A stretch of DNA of 64,000 nt from Devosia ureilytica (GTDB lineage Bacteria; Pseudomonadota; Alphaproteobacteria; Rhizobiales; Devosiaceae): positions 1-64,000 of the forward strand of contig NZ_JAMZCU010000002.1 in the NCBI RefSeq assembly GCF_024273195.1. The letters are read 5' to 3'. The notes under the pieces were generated by a model that had not been told where the DNA came from, made no database searches, and saw nothing but the letters and a program-made list of their open reading frames with translations. A program made the position numbers and the translations under genes. Position 1 is the stretch's first letter. Each line of letters opens with the position of its first letter. Below are positions 51,615 through 62,186 of the stretch, piece by piece.

Positions 51615-51721
51615 GTTAATTGGAGCCCCGGTTTCCTGAATGTCTGCCAGCCTGGTTCAATCCAGGCGATTTTGGGGCATCTGCTCACAAGAGCGCGGGA
51701 AATTCAACCGGAAGCGGCGGC

Positions 51722-52084
51722 TCACACCGCTGCGAGCACCGCGTCGGCTGTGGATTTGTTGTTGGCCAGCGGCACATCGTAAAGCGTGGCGAGCCGCGTG
51801 AGGGCTTTGACATCGACATCATGGGGCTGGGCCGACAGCGGATCGATGAAAAAGATCAGCACGTCCAGCCGCCCCTCGCAGATCATCGCCCCCAATTGCT
51901 GATCGCCGCCCAGGGGGCCGCTTTTAAGCAGATGGACATGCAGGCCCGTCTCGGCGGTCACCCGGCTGCCCGTGGTGCCGGTGCCCCAAAGCTCGTGCTG
52001 GGAGAGCTTGTCCCTGTGGGCCTCGGCCCAGCGGCACAGATCGTCCTTCTTGTCATCATGAGCCACAAGACCGATACGCGCCAT
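51722..52084 (-). CDS. mgsA: methylglyoxal synthase
   Basis: A 120-aa enzyme turning dihydroxyacetone phosphate into methylglyoxal. [15 protein letters not shown] is the family N terminus. [21 protein letters not shown] (catalytic aspartate) and [18 protein letters not shown] (histidine and aspartates of the active site) are intact. It offers a bypass when phosphate is limiting. Glyoxalase II (gloB) lies elsewhere in the window. Confidence 0.94.
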   Translation of the reverse strand: MARIGLVAHDDKKDDLCRWAEAHRDKLSQHELWGTGTTGSRVTAETGLHVHLLKSGPLGGDQQLGAMICEGRLDVLIFFIDPLSAQPHDVDVKALTRLATLYDVPLANNKSTADAVLAAV

Positions 52085-52183
52085 TGTCCCGCCTCCAATG
52101 CTGGTCGGCGCTTTCTGCCCGCATGGCGCGAAAAGGGCAATGGGTCAGCAACCAGCCCGGCTCGAAGTCCATGCCAATGGGCC

Positions 52184-52546
52184 TCAGGCGCGCAAGGCAA
52201 CCGCCTCGGCCACCAGCAGAAGGATGGCATCGCGCGGAATTGCCTGACCCGGATAAAGACGCAGAAACCGCCCCTTCTTGAGATCGCCTTCCAAAAGCCC
52301 CTCGGGGTCATCAAGCAGGCGCCCATTCTCGAAATACAGCGCCACGCGATCGGCATGGGGAAACGCCGCGCAGATCAGGCCGGCGCGGCTATGCCGGAAA
52401 TTGACTGAACGCCAGCCAAACCGCACGACGCCCGAAACCTCGGGCACCGTGCCAATCAGGTTCACCAGGGGCCGGAAAAGCGCCGCTATGCCTTCCGAAT
52501 GCGGGGCAAGCAAAGCCTCGACATCGGCCCCCGGCGGCGTGCTCAT
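52184..52546 (-). CDS. DUF1801 domain-containing protein
   Basis: A 120-aa soluble protein with the YdhG/DUF1801 alpha-beta pattern. EVSGVVRFGWRSVNFRHSRAGLICAAFPHADRVALYFENG and KKGRFLRLYPGQAIPRDAILLLV mark its two halves. Function is unknown. Its ATG overlaps the stop of the ABM-like gene by 4 nt. Confidence 0.78.
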   Translation of the reverse strand: MSTPPGADVEALLAPHSEGIAALFRPLVNLIGTVPEVSGVVRFGWRSVNFRHSRAGLICAAFPHADRVALYFENGRLLDDPEGLLEGDLKKGRFLRLYPGQAIPRDAILLLVAEAVALRA

Positions 52547-52836
52547 GCGGAAAGAACCACCGCGGCATGGCGCATGACAATGCTCGACGGTTCGATCATG
52601 GCCATGGCCTCAAAGCGGTCCATGTCCTGGTTCATCTGCGCCGCAGCCGCTTCGGCGTCCTCGGCGCTCGACCAGATGACGATGTCGGTCCACTCACCAT
52701 CCGCACCCTCGCTGAGCGTCCGGCTGACAAAGCCGGTCTGCTGCCGCACCCAGTGGTTGACCTGGGCATTGGCGGCGATGAAGGCGTCGCGGTCGGCGCC
52801 GGACAAGCGAAAGGTGACAAGTTCAGTTGTTGGCAT
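52543..52836 (-). CDS. antibiotic biosynthesis monooxygenase (ABM) domain-like protein
   Basis: A 97-aa dimeric alpha-beta barrel type protein. LVTFRLSGADRDAFIAANAQVNHWVRQQTGFVSRTLSEGADGEWTDIVIWSSAEDAEAA is the ferredoxin-like ABM/DUF4188-type pattern. An actual oxygenase role is unproved. ATG 52836 has GGAGGG upstream. It forms a two-gene operon with the DUF1801 gene. Confidence 0.75.
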   Translation of the reverse strand: MPTTELVTFRLSGADRDAFIAANAQVNHWVRQQTGFVSRTLSEGADGEWTDIVIWSSAEDAEAAAAQMNQDMDRFEAMAMIEPSSIVMRHAAVVLSA

Positions 52837-52915
52837 CACGCCCTCCAGTTCGCGCCGATCCTGGCGCGAACTGCATGTGCGTCTGGTTTGTGTCAGGCTA
52901 TGGCAGCAGCAGCGC

Positions 52916-54511
52916 CTAGTAGGCTTCCCAGTCGGCGGCCAGCGCAGCATTGCCGGCACTTTTGAGCACGGGGCTGGGCTGCGGGCGTTTGGCCTGGGGC
53001 ATCTTGGGCACGCTATCGCCGATGCGGAACACATCGACAATCTGGTCCAGCTCGCTGGCCTGCGCCTCGGTCTGCTCGATGGCAGCATTGGTCTGCTCCA
53101 CCAGGGCGGCGTTATGCTGGGTCATTTCATCCATCTGGCGCACCGCAACCGTCACCTCCTCGAGGGAGGCCGATTGCTCGGCATTGGCCTGGGCGATGGT
53201 ATCGATGAGCCCGGCACTTTCCTCGGCGCGCATCTGAATGTCGCGAAGGGTCTCGGCCGCCTTCGCCACCAGCTGCGTACCATTGCGCACCTCGACGGCA
53301 CTGGCTTCGATCAATTGCTTGACGTCGGACGAGGCCTGCGCTGCGCTCTGGGCCAGGCGCCGCACTTCCACGGCCACCACGGCAAAGCCCTTGCCCGCTT
53401 CACCAGCCCGCGCCGCTTCCACCGAAGCGTTGAGCGCCAGCAGATTGGTCTGGAAAGCGATATCGTCGATCAGCCCGATAATGTTGGAGATCTTGCCCGA
53501 AGATGTCTCGATTGCGCCCATGGCGCCTGTGGCACTGGCCATCACAGCCCCGCCATCGGTCGCGCTGAGCGTCAGCTTGCGGGCCGTATCACTGGCCGAA
53601 GCCGCCCGCTTGGCATTTTCCACCACGGCCGTCGACAATTGTTCGATCGAGGCAGTGGTTTCTTCAATGGTCGCGGCCTGCCGGGTGGTCCGCTCCGCCA
53701 GGTCATTGGCGCCCGAGAGGATTTCGCCCGTTGCCGTTTTGAGCGAGCGCGACGTCTGCTGCAGCTGTCCCACAATGTCGGCAAGTTTTTCGGCGACCGA
53801 ATTGGTATCATCCTTGATCTGGTCAAATTCGGGATCAAGGACGTCGGTCACCCGCGTCGTCAGGTCGCCATGGGCAACATCCTTGAGCACGGCCGCTGTG
53901 GCGGCGACGGCGGTCTGGATCTTCGCGCGGGCAGCCTGATCGGCCTCGCGGGCATCGTCGGTCAGCTTGTCAAAATAGGCGCTGACGCCGATATCGATAT
54001 CGAGCAACATGGATTTGAGCACGGCCACCACGGCGTCGGCCATGACATCGGCATCAGCAAGAATCGCTTCGGGCTTGCGCGGGGTCATGGCGCCGAACCG
54101 CCCCTTTTGCGGCTCCAGCGCAGCGGCCATGGCATCGTGCACAATGCCGCGCACCAGTGTTTCCATGATCACGCCATAGCCGCCGATATGCCACCGCGGC
54201 TCAAGGCCGATCTGGGCATGGCGCAGGCCGACACGGGTGCTGGCCTGCAGGTAGTCATCGTCGAGCTGCCCGGTGGCAATTGCCTGCCAATGACCAAGCT
54301 GCTTGGACTTGGCCCGATCCATCTGCGGCTTGCCCTCGAAGAACCGCCGGACTGCCGGTACGGTGCCGATCTTGGCATAGAACAGGTCCAGCGCCGTCTC
54401 CAGGTGTCTGGTGATGCTGTGCTCGACTTTGGCGAGACGCCCCCTCGACGCCTCGTCCAGGCCGATGAAATCCAGTCTTGACTGCAAATTTTCAGAAATT
54501 GCGGAATTCAT
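52916..54511 (-). CDS. globin-coupled methyl-accepting chemotaxis protein (HemAT-like)
   Basis: A 531-aa cytosolic aerotaxis receptor. Residues ~10-165 form a globin-coupled sensor, with the heme ligand His98 in [26 protein letters not shown]-like linker and the long signalling coiled coil with tip [33 protein letters not shown] follow. There are no membrane segments. It ends DWEAY, a CheR-tether-like tail. An FNR/FixK box lies 62-75 nt upstream of the start, consistent with oxygen-dependent expression. First of five adjacent receptors. Confidence 0.93.
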   Translation of the reverse strand: MNSAISENLQSRLDFIGLDEASRGRLAKVEHSITRHLETALDLFYAKIGTVPAVRRFFEGKPQMDRAKSKQLGHWQAIATGQLDDDYLQASTRVGLRHAQIGLEPRWHIGGYGVIMETLVRGIVHDAMAAALEPQKGRFGAMTPRKPEAILADADVMADAVVAVLKSMLLDIDIGVSAYFDKLTDDAREADQAARAKIQTAVAATAAVLKDVAHGDLTTRVTDVLDPEFDQIKDDTNSVAEKLADIVGQLQQTSRSLKTATGEILSGANDLAERTTRQAATIEETTASIEQLSTAVVENAKRAASASDTARKLTLSATDGGAVMASATGAMGAIETSSGKISNIIGLIDDIAFQTNLLALNASVEAARAGEAGKGFAVVAVEVRRLAQSAAQASSDVKQLIEASAVEVRNGTQLVAKAAETLRDIQMRAEESAGLIDTIAQANAEQSASLEEVTVAVRQMDEMTQHNAALVEQTNAAIEQTEAQASELDQIVDVFRIGDSVPKMPQAKRPQPSPVLKSAGNAALAADWEAY

Positions 54512-54572
54512 CGAAGCCCCACTTTTATTGCAAAACCAGAGTTCAGTTGGACCAGATCATGGCTCCCGCACA

Positions 54573-54586
54573 TTGATCTGCATCAA
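54573..54586 (-). promoter_or_regulatory. FNR/FixK-type anaerobox
   Basis: TTGATCTGCATCAA is a perfect TTGAT-N4-ATCAA palindrome centred about 68 nt before the start codon of the globin-coupled receptor gene. Confidence 0.7.
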
Positions 54587-54738
54587 TACATGAACGAATA
54601 CTGTATTACGGTTAACAATGTGTGAATAATTGCCACAATGGAACTACTTAGGGCCCGGCCAGCCTCAATTTTTCCGACCGGTTGAGCGCCTCGGCGACGC
54701 TGGATTGGTTGGCAGAAGACCCATGCAAAAACAAAGAA

Positions 54739-54762
54739 GCCGGCACCCTTGAGAGCGCCGGC
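54739..54762 (-). terminator. terminator of the 54817-57222 receptor gene
   Basis: GCCGGC (54739-54744) and GCCGGC (54757-54762) pair around a 12-nt loop, followed on the minus strand by TTCTTTGTTTTTG. Confidence 0.7.
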
Positions 54763-54816
54763 AACTTGATGACTTGACTAGGGCAGCTCAGCGTTTCGCC
54801 GAAACGATGACACGAT

Positions 54817-57222
54817 CTAGAACTCGCTCCAGTCTGTTGAAATGGCGGCATTGCCCTGGCTGAGATAGGGGCTCGCGGCCTGGCGCAGTTTCTGGACTGG
54901 CCCCCGCGGCGCTGCTGGCCGGGCGGGTTCGAGGGCGGGCCGAACGTCACCGGCCTCGGTTCTGAACACGGCCACGATCTTGTCGAGTTCGCTGGCCTGA
55001 GCCTCGGTCTGCTCGATGGCGGCATTGGTTTCTTCCACCAGGGCCGCATTGTGCTGGGTCATCTCATCCATCTGCCGCACTGCCACGGTCACTTCCTCAA
55101 TGGCCGAGGCCTGTTCGCGGCTGTCGCGGGCAATGCCCTCCATCAGGCTCGAATTGGACTTGGCCGCTTCCAGCATGGCGGCCAGCTTGGCAGCGGCTTC
55201 CGCCACCAGCCTTGTGCCGGCGCCCACTTCCCCGGACGAGGTCTCGATCAGCGCCTTGACGTCCGAGGAGGCGCTGGCCGCGCTCTGGGCCAGGCGCCGC
55301 ACTTCCACGGCCACCACGGCAAAACCCTTGCCGGCATCGCCTGCCCGCGCCGCTTCCACCGAAGCATTGAGCGCCAAAAGGTTGGTCTGGAAGGCGATAT
55401 CGTCGATCAGGCCAATGATGTTGGAGATCTTGGCCGATGAGGTGGTGATCCGCTCCATGGCCTCGGTGGCCTTGCTCATCACCACGCCACCTTCCTCGGC
55501 CGTGTTGCTCACGGTCTGGGCGTTGGCATTGGCGTCGCGCGCCCGGTCGGCATTCTGCAGCACCGTGGTTGCCAGCTGTTCCATGGCCGCCGAGGTCTGC
55601 TCGATGGTCGCGGCCTGCTTGGTGGTGCGTTCGGAGAGGTCGTTGGTGCCCTCAAGGATTTCCCCCGTCGCCGTCTTGAGCGAGCGCGAGGTCGTCTTCA
55701 ACCCATTGACCACGTCCGAAAGCGTCTCGGCCACGGTATTGGTATTGTGCTGGAGCTGGGCGAAAGCGCCCTTGTAGTCGCCATGCATGCGCAGCGTCAG
55801 GTCGGTCCGGGCCAGGGCTTCAAGCACCTTGCCGGTTTCGCTGACGCCCTGGTTGACGGTTTCGACCAGCGAGTTGACCGACGCGGCGAGGCTATTCAGT
55901 TCGGCGTCCGGGAAGCTGGCATTGACCCGCTTGGTAAAGTCGCCGGAGATGGCGGCATCCACGACCTCGCCAAAGGCGAGCTGCAATTCGCTCATCATGG
56001 CCTGACGGGCCTGTTGGTCGGAGATAATACGGGCCGCCTCTGCCTCGGTCATCTGGCTGATCCGCATGCCATTTTCGCGGAACACCTCGACGGCGCGTGC
56101 CATGCCGCCGATTTCGTCCTTCTGGCTTTGGTGCGGCACCGCCACGTCATACTGCCCCCGGGCCAGAACCCCCATGACATCGGTCATGCGGCGGATCGGC
56201 CGGGCCAGCACGCCTGCGCCGAACCAGACCAGGGCCAATACGCAGACAAGCAGGACGCCCGCAGCCACCAGGGCCATGTTTCGCATGGCGTCGACACCGG
56301 CATAAATGGTCGCCGCCGGCACGGTCATGATCATGGTCCAGGTCTCCGGCACGCCGCTGAAAGCCAGGGGCGTCGTCACCACGAATGTATTCGTGCCCGT
56401 CTCATCGACATAGGTCATGCCCTGGCCCATCAACTCGGTATTGAGCAGTGCTCCCGAAATGTCCGGCGCCAGTTTCTGTCCGGCCAGGGCCGGATCGGGA
56501 TTGGCAATCCAGGTGTCGTCATTGCTCACCAGCAGCACCGAACCCACATCAAACGGCTTGAGCTGCCCGATGATCCCGGCAATGGTATCCAGCGTCAGGT
56601 CAGACGTGACAATGCCGACGGGCTTGCCGTCCTTGTGGACGACCGTGCTGATGGTGGTCAGCAGCACTTCCTTGCCGTCGATGGGATAGAGATAGGGCGG
56701 GGTCAACACGCTGCGATCTTCGCGCATCGGCAGGCTATACCAGCCCTCGATCCCGGCCTCCTCGGTCATCACGAGCTTTTCGACCGAAACCACGCCGCCC
56801 TTTTGCGTAAAATAGGGCACCATGCGGCCGGTTGCGTCCGAATAGGCATGGCCGGTGAACATCTGGTCCAGCCCGTCCACCGCGTTCGGCTCGAACGCCA
56901 CAGTCATGCCGACCACGGCAGGCCGCGACAGCAGCGCCCGCGTCACCACATCGCCGATCTCGTCGCGGTCGGGCGCGCCGGTAATCAGACCTTCGACCAC
57001 CGCAGCGGTCGTCTGGGTATGGGCGATGACAGTACCCATCTGACCCACGGCCAGCTGGCTGTACTGCCCCAGCAGAGCCCGTGCCCGCTCTTCGGCCTCG
57101 CTGCCGGCCGTCTGGTACATCAGGTACAGCCCGCCCGCGATCAGACCGCCCATGGCGAGCAGGAACACGATCCCTGCGCCCAGCACCAGCTTCAGTTGAA
57201 TAGACAGATCGCTCAGTTTCAT
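54817..57222 (-). CDS. methyl-accepting chemotaxis protein with dCache sensor
   Basis: An 801-aa transmembrane receptor. Helix 1 (about 12-34) and helix 2 (about 315-335) bracket a ~280-residue periplasmic double-Cache domain with [36 protein letters not shown] and [21 protein letters not shown] (~338-390), a long linker and the MCP signalling domain follow, and the tail is ISTDWSEF. Such domains usually bind amino acids or organic acids; the ligand is unknown. Monocistronic with its own terminator. Confidence 0.93.
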   Translation of the reverse strand: MKLSDLSIQLKLVLGAGIVFLLAMGGLIAGGLYLMYQTAGSEAEERARALLGQYSQLAVGQMGTVIAHTQTTAAVVEGLITGAPDRDEIGDVVTRALLSRPAVVGMTVAFEPNAVDGLDQMFTGHAYSDATGRMVPYFTQKGGVVSVEKLVMTEEAGIEGWYSLPMREDRSVLTPPYLYPIDGKEVLLTTISTVVHKDGKPVGIVTSDLTLDTIAGIIGQLKPFDVGSVLLVSNDDTWIANPDPALAGQKLAPDISGALLNTELMGQGMTYVDETGTNTFVVTTPLAFSGVPETWTMIMTVPAATIYAGVDAMRNMALVAAGVLLVCVLALVWFGAGVLARPIRRMTDVMGVLARGQYDVAVPHQSQKDEIGGMARAVEVFRENGMRISQMTEAEAARIISDQQARQAMMSELQLAFGEVVDAAISGDFTKRVNASFPDAELNSLAASVNSLVETVNQGVSETGKVLEALARTDLTLRMHGDYKGAFAQLQHNTNTVAETLSDVVNGLKTTSRSLKTATGEILEGTNDLSERTTKQAATIEQTSAAMEQLATTVLQNADRARDANANAQTVSNTAEEGGVVMSKATEAMERITTSSAKISNIIGLIDDIAFQTNLLALNASVEAARAGDAGKGFAVVAVEVRRLAQSAASASSDVKALIETSSGEVGAGTRLVAEAAAKLAAMLEAAKSNSSLMEGIARDSREQASAIEEVTVAVRQMDEMTQHNAALVEETNAAIEQTEAQASELDKIVAVFRTEAGDVRPALEPARPAAPRGPVQKLRQAASPYLSQGNAAISTDWSEF

Positions 57223-57530
57223 TGGCCCGAAAACCTTATGTTGCGCCCCTTCTGGGGCGGAGCTGCCGACGCATGTGCCGCATGCGCAAACGGCCGCCCC
57301 TTGGGCGGTAACCTGCAGAATGACGGGAATGGACGCCCGTCGAGATCCACCGGCACACCTCCGGCGATCATCAAGTCGATTTCTGCGTCCAGATGAAATC
57401 TAGCGGTGCGCCCGTTAAGGTCCGGTAAAGCACGTTGCCATTTGTGACCAAAATAGAAGGGGGCGCCATACGCCCCCTCCTCAAGCAGATTGCCCTTTGC
57501 AGGGCGGCATCAATTGAATGCCGATTGGTC
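57223..57530. other. 308-nt spacer between chemoreceptor genes
   Basis: Contains a CGCCCC-TTCT-GGGGCG hairpin (57244-57259) in the leader of the 57222 receptor, and the terminator of the 59603 receptor at 57458-57478. No gene is seen. Confidence 0.7.
57458..57478 (-). terminator. terminator of the 57531-59603 receptor gene
   Basis: AGGGGGCG (57458-57465) and CGCCCCCT (57471-57478); the minus-strand exit reads TCTATTTT. Confidence 0.7.
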
Positions 57531-59603
57531 CTAGAACTCGTCCCAGTCGGACGAAATGGCGGCATTGCCCTGGCTGAGATAGGAGCGGGCCGCTTTCTGC
57601 ACCGCACGGGTGGGCGGAGGCGGCGCAGCGCGGCGCGGCGCGGCGGCGGGGGCTGCACCGGCGTCATCCAGCGTGAAGATATCGACCACCCGGTCCAATT
57701 CGCCCGCCTGGGCTTCGGTCTGTTCGATAGCCGCATTGGTCTGTTCGACCAGGGCCGCATTGTGCTGGGTCATCTCGTCGAGCGTGCGCACCGCGACGCT
57801 GACTTCCTCGATGGCCGTCGCCTGTACCTTGCTGGCCTGGGCAATCGACTGCATCAGCCCGGCGTTTTCGGTGACGGCGCCCAACATGTCGCGCAACTGC
57901 TTTGCAGCGCTCGATACCAGGTCCGATCCACCCTTCACTTCGCTGGCGCTGGCTTCAATCAGTGCCTTGACGTCCGCAGACGCGCTGGCCGCGCTCTGGG
58001 CCAGGCGCCGCACTTCCACGGCCACCACGGCAAAACCCTTGCCGGCGTCGCCAGCGCGGGCGGCCTCGACCGAGGCGTTGAGCGCCAAAAGGTTGGTCTG
58101 GAAGGCAATGTCGTCGATCAGGCCGATGATGTTGGAGATCTTGGCCGAGGACTGGGTGATCCGCTCCATGGCCGCATTGGCCTTGTCCATCACCTCGCCA
58201 CTGCGGGCGGCATCGGCCGAAACGGCATTGGCCGAAACATTGGCATCATCGGCCATGCGGGCATTTTCGGCCACGGTATTGGCCAATTGCTCCATGGCTG
58301 CCGAAGTCTGTTCGATGGTCGCCGCCTGCTTGGTGGTGCGCTCGGACAGATCATTGGCACCCGAGAGGATTTCGCCGGTCGCGGTCTTCAGGGCCCGCGA
58401 GGTGACCCGCAGATTGCCGATAACGTCGCTGAGCTTTTCCGCCACCGCATTGGTGTCGGTCTTGAGCTTGGCGAAAGACCCCTGGTAATCCCCATGCATG
58501 CGCTGCGTCAGGTCCGCATCGGCCAGCGCCGCCAGCACAGTGCCGGTTTCCCCCAACCCGCGATCAACGGTTTCGACCAGGCTGTTGACGCTGCCGGCCA
58601 GGCTGTTGAGCTCGGCATCGGGGAATTGGGCATGCACGCGCTTGGAGAAATCGCCGGCAATGGCGGCATCCACCACTTCGCCGAAGGCGGCCTGCAGGGC
58701 CACCATCATGTCGGTGCGCTCGATGCGCCGGCGCTGCGAGGCCGCGCGTTCTTCCTCGGTCATCTGGCTGACCTTGAGTCCGTTCTCGCGGAACACTTCG
58801 ACGGCCCGCGCCATGTCGCCGATTTCGTTAGTGCGGGTCACATAGGGAACCACCGTTTCGAAATCGCCGTCGGCAATCACCTTCATGGTCTGGGCCAGCC
58901 GTGGCACCGGCGCCATCAGGCCACGCGAAGCGAACAAGCCCACAAGCCCCAGGATCAGCAGAGAACCCGCGCCCACGATCAGCAATAGCGTAAGGATGCC
59001 ATTGACCACGCCCTCAACCCCGACCTTGTCCACGCCGACATAGAGAATGCCCATGGGCGCCCCAGCCATGTCGAGAATGGGCTGATAGGCGGTGTAATAG
59101 GCCCTGCCCTGGATATTGGCCTCGCCTAGATAGAGCTGACCCGCCATGACCGAAGCATAGGCCGCACTATCCTTGCCCAGGCCCGTACCCACGATCCGCT
59201 CCCCGTCCGCGCCGACGATATTGGTCGACATGCGGACGAAGTCCTGGCTCTGCGGGTCCCAGCCGAAAATGGTCGCTGTTTCGCCGGTCAGGCGCACGAT
59301 GGAATCGACAATGTCGTGGTTGAGGAACTGGCGCGGCATGGCAAAAGTCGAAATGCTTTCCAGAGCACCGTCTTCGGTCCAGGCGACATCAGCACCGGGC
59401 AGATTGTTGGAGAGGATGGTCGCGGCGGTCTTGAGGTTGGACGCCTGCTGGGCCTCGGCCTGCTCACGCAGGGTGCCGCTGAGATTGAGATAAATGGCAG
59501 CCGAGACAACCGAAACCGACACCAGGATGGCGGCAACGACCAAGGCCGCTATCGCGGTGGTGATGCGGATATTGCCAAAGAACCGCTTGATTGAACTAAC
59601 CAC
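57531..59603 (-). CDS. methyl-accepting chemotaxis protein with single-Cache sensor (sensor A)
   Basis: A 690-aa receptor. Helices at about 15-40 and 205-230 enclose a ~165-residue Cache_3/Cache_2-type domain: FLNHDIVDSIVRLTGETATIFGWDPQSQDFVRMSTNI and GQLYLGEANIQGRAYYTAYQPILDMAGAPMGILYVGV. HAMP and a full MCP module follow, ending SSDWDEF. It resembles the next receptor (59756-61819) throughout, so the two arose by duplication. Confidence 0.93.
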   Translation of the reverse strand: MVSSIKRFFGNIRITTAIAALVVAAILVSVSVVSAAIYLNLSGTLREQAEAQQASNLKTAATILSNNLPGADVAWTEDGALESISTFAMPRQFLNHDIVDSIVRLTGETATIFGWDPQSQDFVRMSTNIVGADGERIVGTGLGKDSAAYASVMAGQLYLGEANIQGRAYYTAYQPILDMAGAPMGILYVGVDKVGVEGVVNGILTLLLIVGAGSLLILGLVGLFASRGLMAPVPRLAQTMKVIADGDFETVVPYVTRTNEIGDMARAVEVFRENGLKVSQMTEEERAASQRRRIERTDMMVALQAAFGEVVDAAIAGDFSKRVHAQFPDAELNSLAGSVNSLVETVDRGLGETGTVLAALADADLTQRMHGDYQGSFAKLKTDTNAVAEKLSDVIGNLRVTSRALKTATGEILSGANDLSERTTKQAATIEQTSAAMEQLANTVAENARMADDANVSANAVSADAARSGEVMDKANAAMERITQSSAKISNIIGLIDDIAFQTNLLALNASVEAARAGDAGKGFAVVAVEVRRLAQSAASASADVKALIEASASEVKGGSDLVSSAAKQLRDMLGAVTENAGLMQSIAQASKVQATAIEEVSVAVRTLDEMTQHNAALVEQTNAAIEQTEAQAGELDRVVDIFTLDDAGAAPAAAPRRAAPPPPTRAVQKAARSYLSQGNAAISSDWDEF

Positions 59604-59708
59604 TGTACAGGCCCCAAACCAGCGCCAGCTCCCCTGCGGAGTGGCGATACTATTGGGAGAAATCCTAAGCGGCGCAGATTAATCGAGTATTAGTTACGCA
59701 AAAAGAAT

Positions 59709-59730
59709 GCGGCCTGCTTAAGCAGGCCGC
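59709..59730 (-). terminator. terminator of the 59756-61819 receptor gene
   Basis: GCGGCCTGC-TTAA-GCAGGCCGC, a perfect 9-bp stem with a minus-strand exit ATTCTTTTT. Confidence 0.85.
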
Positions 59731-59755
59731 CTAATTTGTGTGCATTCGCAATATG

Positions 59756-61819
59756 TTAGAATTCGTCCCAATCCGCGGCGATGGCCGCATTGCCCTGGGT
59801 GCGCAGGCGTGGCGCCGCTGATTCGGCCAACCGCGGCGCCGGTCTGGCCGTCCGCGCCGGCGGGGCGCTGTTCTGGACACTGCTGTCATCCACGGCAAAG
59901 ATATCGACGATCCGGTCGAGCTCGCTGGCCTGCGCCTCGGTCTGCTCGATGGCCGCATTGGTCTCCTCGACCAGCGCCGCATTGTGCTGGGTCATCTCGT
60001 CCATGGTGCGAACGGCCGCCGTCACTTCCTCGATGGACGTGGCCTGCTCGGCACTGTCGCGGGCAATGGCTTCGAGCGACTGGGTATTCTCGCGGATGGC
60101 CTCGAGCATGCTGGCCAGCTTGCCCGCCGCTTCGCCCACCAGCTTGGAGCCCGTCGTCACTTCGCCACTTGACTGTTCGATCAGCGCCTTGACGTCGGAC
60201 GAGGCACTGGCCGCACTCTGGGCGAGGCGCCGCACTTCCACGGCCACCACGGCAAAGCCCTTGCCGGCATCCCCGGCGCGAGCCGCTTCCACCGAGGCAT
60301 TGAGCGCCAAAAGGTTGGTCTGGAAGGCGATATCGTCGATCATGCCAATGATGTTGGAGATCTTCGAGGACGACGCCGTGATCCGCTCCATCGCCTCATT
60401 GGCCGCATCCATCACCTTGCCGCCCTCTTCGGCGGTCTGGGTGACCTTGGAGGCGCTGGCGCTGGCATTCTTGGCGCGCTCGGCATTGGCCAGCACGGTT
60501 GAGGCCAGCTGTTCCATGGCCGCCGAGGTTTCCTCGATGGTCGCTGCCTGCTTGGTGGTGCGTTCCGAAAGGTCATTGGCGCCCGACAGAATCTCGCCGG
60601 TCGCGGTCTTGAGCGAGCCCGAGGTCCGGCGCAGCTGCAGCACCACTTCGGTCAGCTTGTCGCCCACTGCATTGATGTCGGACTTGAGCTTGGCAAAGGC
60701 GCCGTCATAGTCCCCGGTCATGCGGCGGGTCAGGTCGGTGTCGGCCATGGCGCCGAGCACTTCGCCCACTTCGGCAACGCTGCGGTCGAAGGTTTCCACC
60801 AGGTTGTTGACGCTGGAGGCCAGGCCATTGAGTTCGGCATCGGGGAATTCGGCGGTAACGCGCTGGGTGAAGTCGCCGGCAATGGCGGCATCGACCACCA
60901 CGCCAAAGGCGCCCTGCAGCTCGCTCATCATCTCGCGGCGCTTTTCCTCGTCGGCAATGATCCGTGCGGCTTCCGCCTCGGTCATCTGGCTCACGCGCAG
61001 CCCGTTTTCACGGAACACTTCCACGGCGCGGGCCATGGCGCCCACTTCATTGCCCTTTTCGGTATAGGGCACGTCCACTTCGTAATTGCCCTGGGCCACG
61101 ATTTCCATGGTTCCGGCCAGCTTGGGAATCGGCCGGGTGATCATGCGCGACGCCACAAAACCGATCAGCCCGAACCCGATGGTGGCGGCACCACCGACCA
61201 TGGCGATAAGGCCAAGCACGCTATTGGCGGCGGCTTCGACATTGCTCATGGGGGTACCGGCGAAGATCGCACCCATCACTTCGCCACTGGTCTTCTGGAT
61301 CGGCTGCAGCGCAGCGTAATAGGGGACACCGTCGATCTCGACCTGCCCCAGCACCATCTCGCCGGCGTTGATCTGCGCCACCACGGCGCTGTCGGCCTTG
61401 AGAGCGCCACCCACGGCGCGCGTGCCATCGGGCAGCACCAGGCTCGTGGTCTTGGCCAGCATGTCGCCAGTGGCGCTATCGGTCACATAGATGGCCGCAT
61501 CCTGCTTGGTGACGCGGGTCACCGAATCGATGACTTCGGTGTCGTAGAATGGCGGGATTGCCCAGCTCTGGAAGGCGGCAATAGCCCCCTCTTCGCTCCA
61601 GGTCAGGACCGACCCGGAAATGCGCCGCTCGAGAATGGTGGCAGCAACACCCAGGTTGGTCTCCTGCTGCACCCTGCTGTCCGCCATCGATTGACTGTGC
61701 AAACTCATGTAGATCGCGCCGGACACGGCAGCGATCGATCCGATGATGGACAACATGACCAGCATCAGGATGCTGGTGGTCATGCGCACATTCCCCAAGA
61801 GGCGCGCGAGCTTCTTCAT
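59756..61819 (-). CDS. methyl-accepting chemotaxis protein with single-Cache sensor (sensor B)
   Basis: A 687-aa receptor with the same architecture as its neighbour: helix (~15-38), Cache_3-like periplasmic domain ([39 protein letters not shown] and [36 protein letters not shown]), second helix (~205-228), HAMP, signalling coiled coil, tail AADWDEF. Divergence is concentrated in the sensor, which implies different ligands. Confidence 0.93.
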   Translation of the reverse strand: MKKLARLLGNVRMTTSILMLVMLSIIGSIAAVSGAIYMSLHSQSMADSRVQQETNLGVAATILERRISGSVLTWSEEGAIAAFQSWAIPPFYDTEVIDSVTRVTKQDAAIYVTDSATGDMLAKTTSLVLPDGTRAVGGALKADSAVVAQINAGEMVLGQVEIDGVPYYAALQPIQKTSGEVMGAIFAGTPMSNVEAAANSVLGLIAMVGGAATIGFGLIGFVASRMITRPIPKLAGTMEIVAQGNYEVDVPYTEKGNEVGAMARAVEVFRENGLRVSQMTEAEAARIIADEEKRREMMSELQGAFGVVVDAAIAGDFTQRVTAEFPDAELNGLASSVNNLVETFDRSVAEVGEVLGAMADTDLTRRMTGDYDGAFAKLKSDINAVGDKLTEVVLQLRRTSGSLKTATGEILSGANDLSERTTKQAATIEETSAAMEQLASTVLANAERAKNASASASKVTQTAEEGGKVMDAANEAMERITASSSKISNIIGMIDDIAFQTNLLALNASVEAARAGDAGKGFAVVAVEVRRLAQSAASASSDVKALIEQSSGEVTTGSKLVGEAAGKLASMLEAIRENTQSLEAIARDSAEQATSIEEVTAAVRTMDEMTQHNAALVEETNAAIEQTEAQASELDRIVDIFAVDDSSVQNSAPPARTARPAPRLAESAAPRLRTQGNAAIAADWDEF

Positions 61820-62186
61820 GGCGTATTCTCCCCCGTGCGGCCCGGGATGTCTGCTAAGGACGCCCCAATAACCGGCTCAATGGAGGGTGAGCCTAAGGGA
61901 AACTATTTACGGAAAGTTGTACGGATTTTTCCGCAATCGATTTCCATGATCACTTTGTTATGCAACCGACATGATTTTGTGCCCGCAATGGCCCCTTCAT
62001 CCCCGCGCCGAGCCTCCTCTGTCCCTGCTCCGCCGTTGGATAACCAGCCGCTTGCCGGAGGCCTGACCGGCTAGGGTCGTATCCGGGACAAGCAAAAGGG
62101 CACCCTGAGGCGCCCTTGAACTTCGATACGAAACCCTGCCGGCAAAGCGGCCGGTTCTGCGGTCCGAAAACGCGACAGATATGGGC
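61820..62186. other. 367-nt spacer between chemoreceptor genes
   Basis: The half nearer the 61819 start is AT-richer and probably holds its promoter. The other half has CCGGC/GCCGG hairpins and the terminator at 62096-62117. No gene is recognised. Confidence 0.65.
62096..62117 (-). terminator. terminator of the last receptor gene
   Basis: AAGGGCACC (62096-62104), CTGA loop, GGCGCCCTT (62109-62117); the minus-strand exit begins TTGC. Confidence 0.7.

Larger units (their letters stand above)
54512..54816. other. 305-nt spacer between chemoreceptor genes
   Basis: AT-rich near the globin receptor. It holds the FNR/FixK box (54573-54586) for that gene and the terminator (54739-54762) of the upstream receptor. 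No gene is seen. Confidence 0.7.

Noticed and set aside
52499..54481. 660-codon plus-strand frame opposite the globin-coupled receptor
   Set aside because: A shadow of the receptor's heptad-rich codons; similar shadows occur opposite every other receptor in the array.
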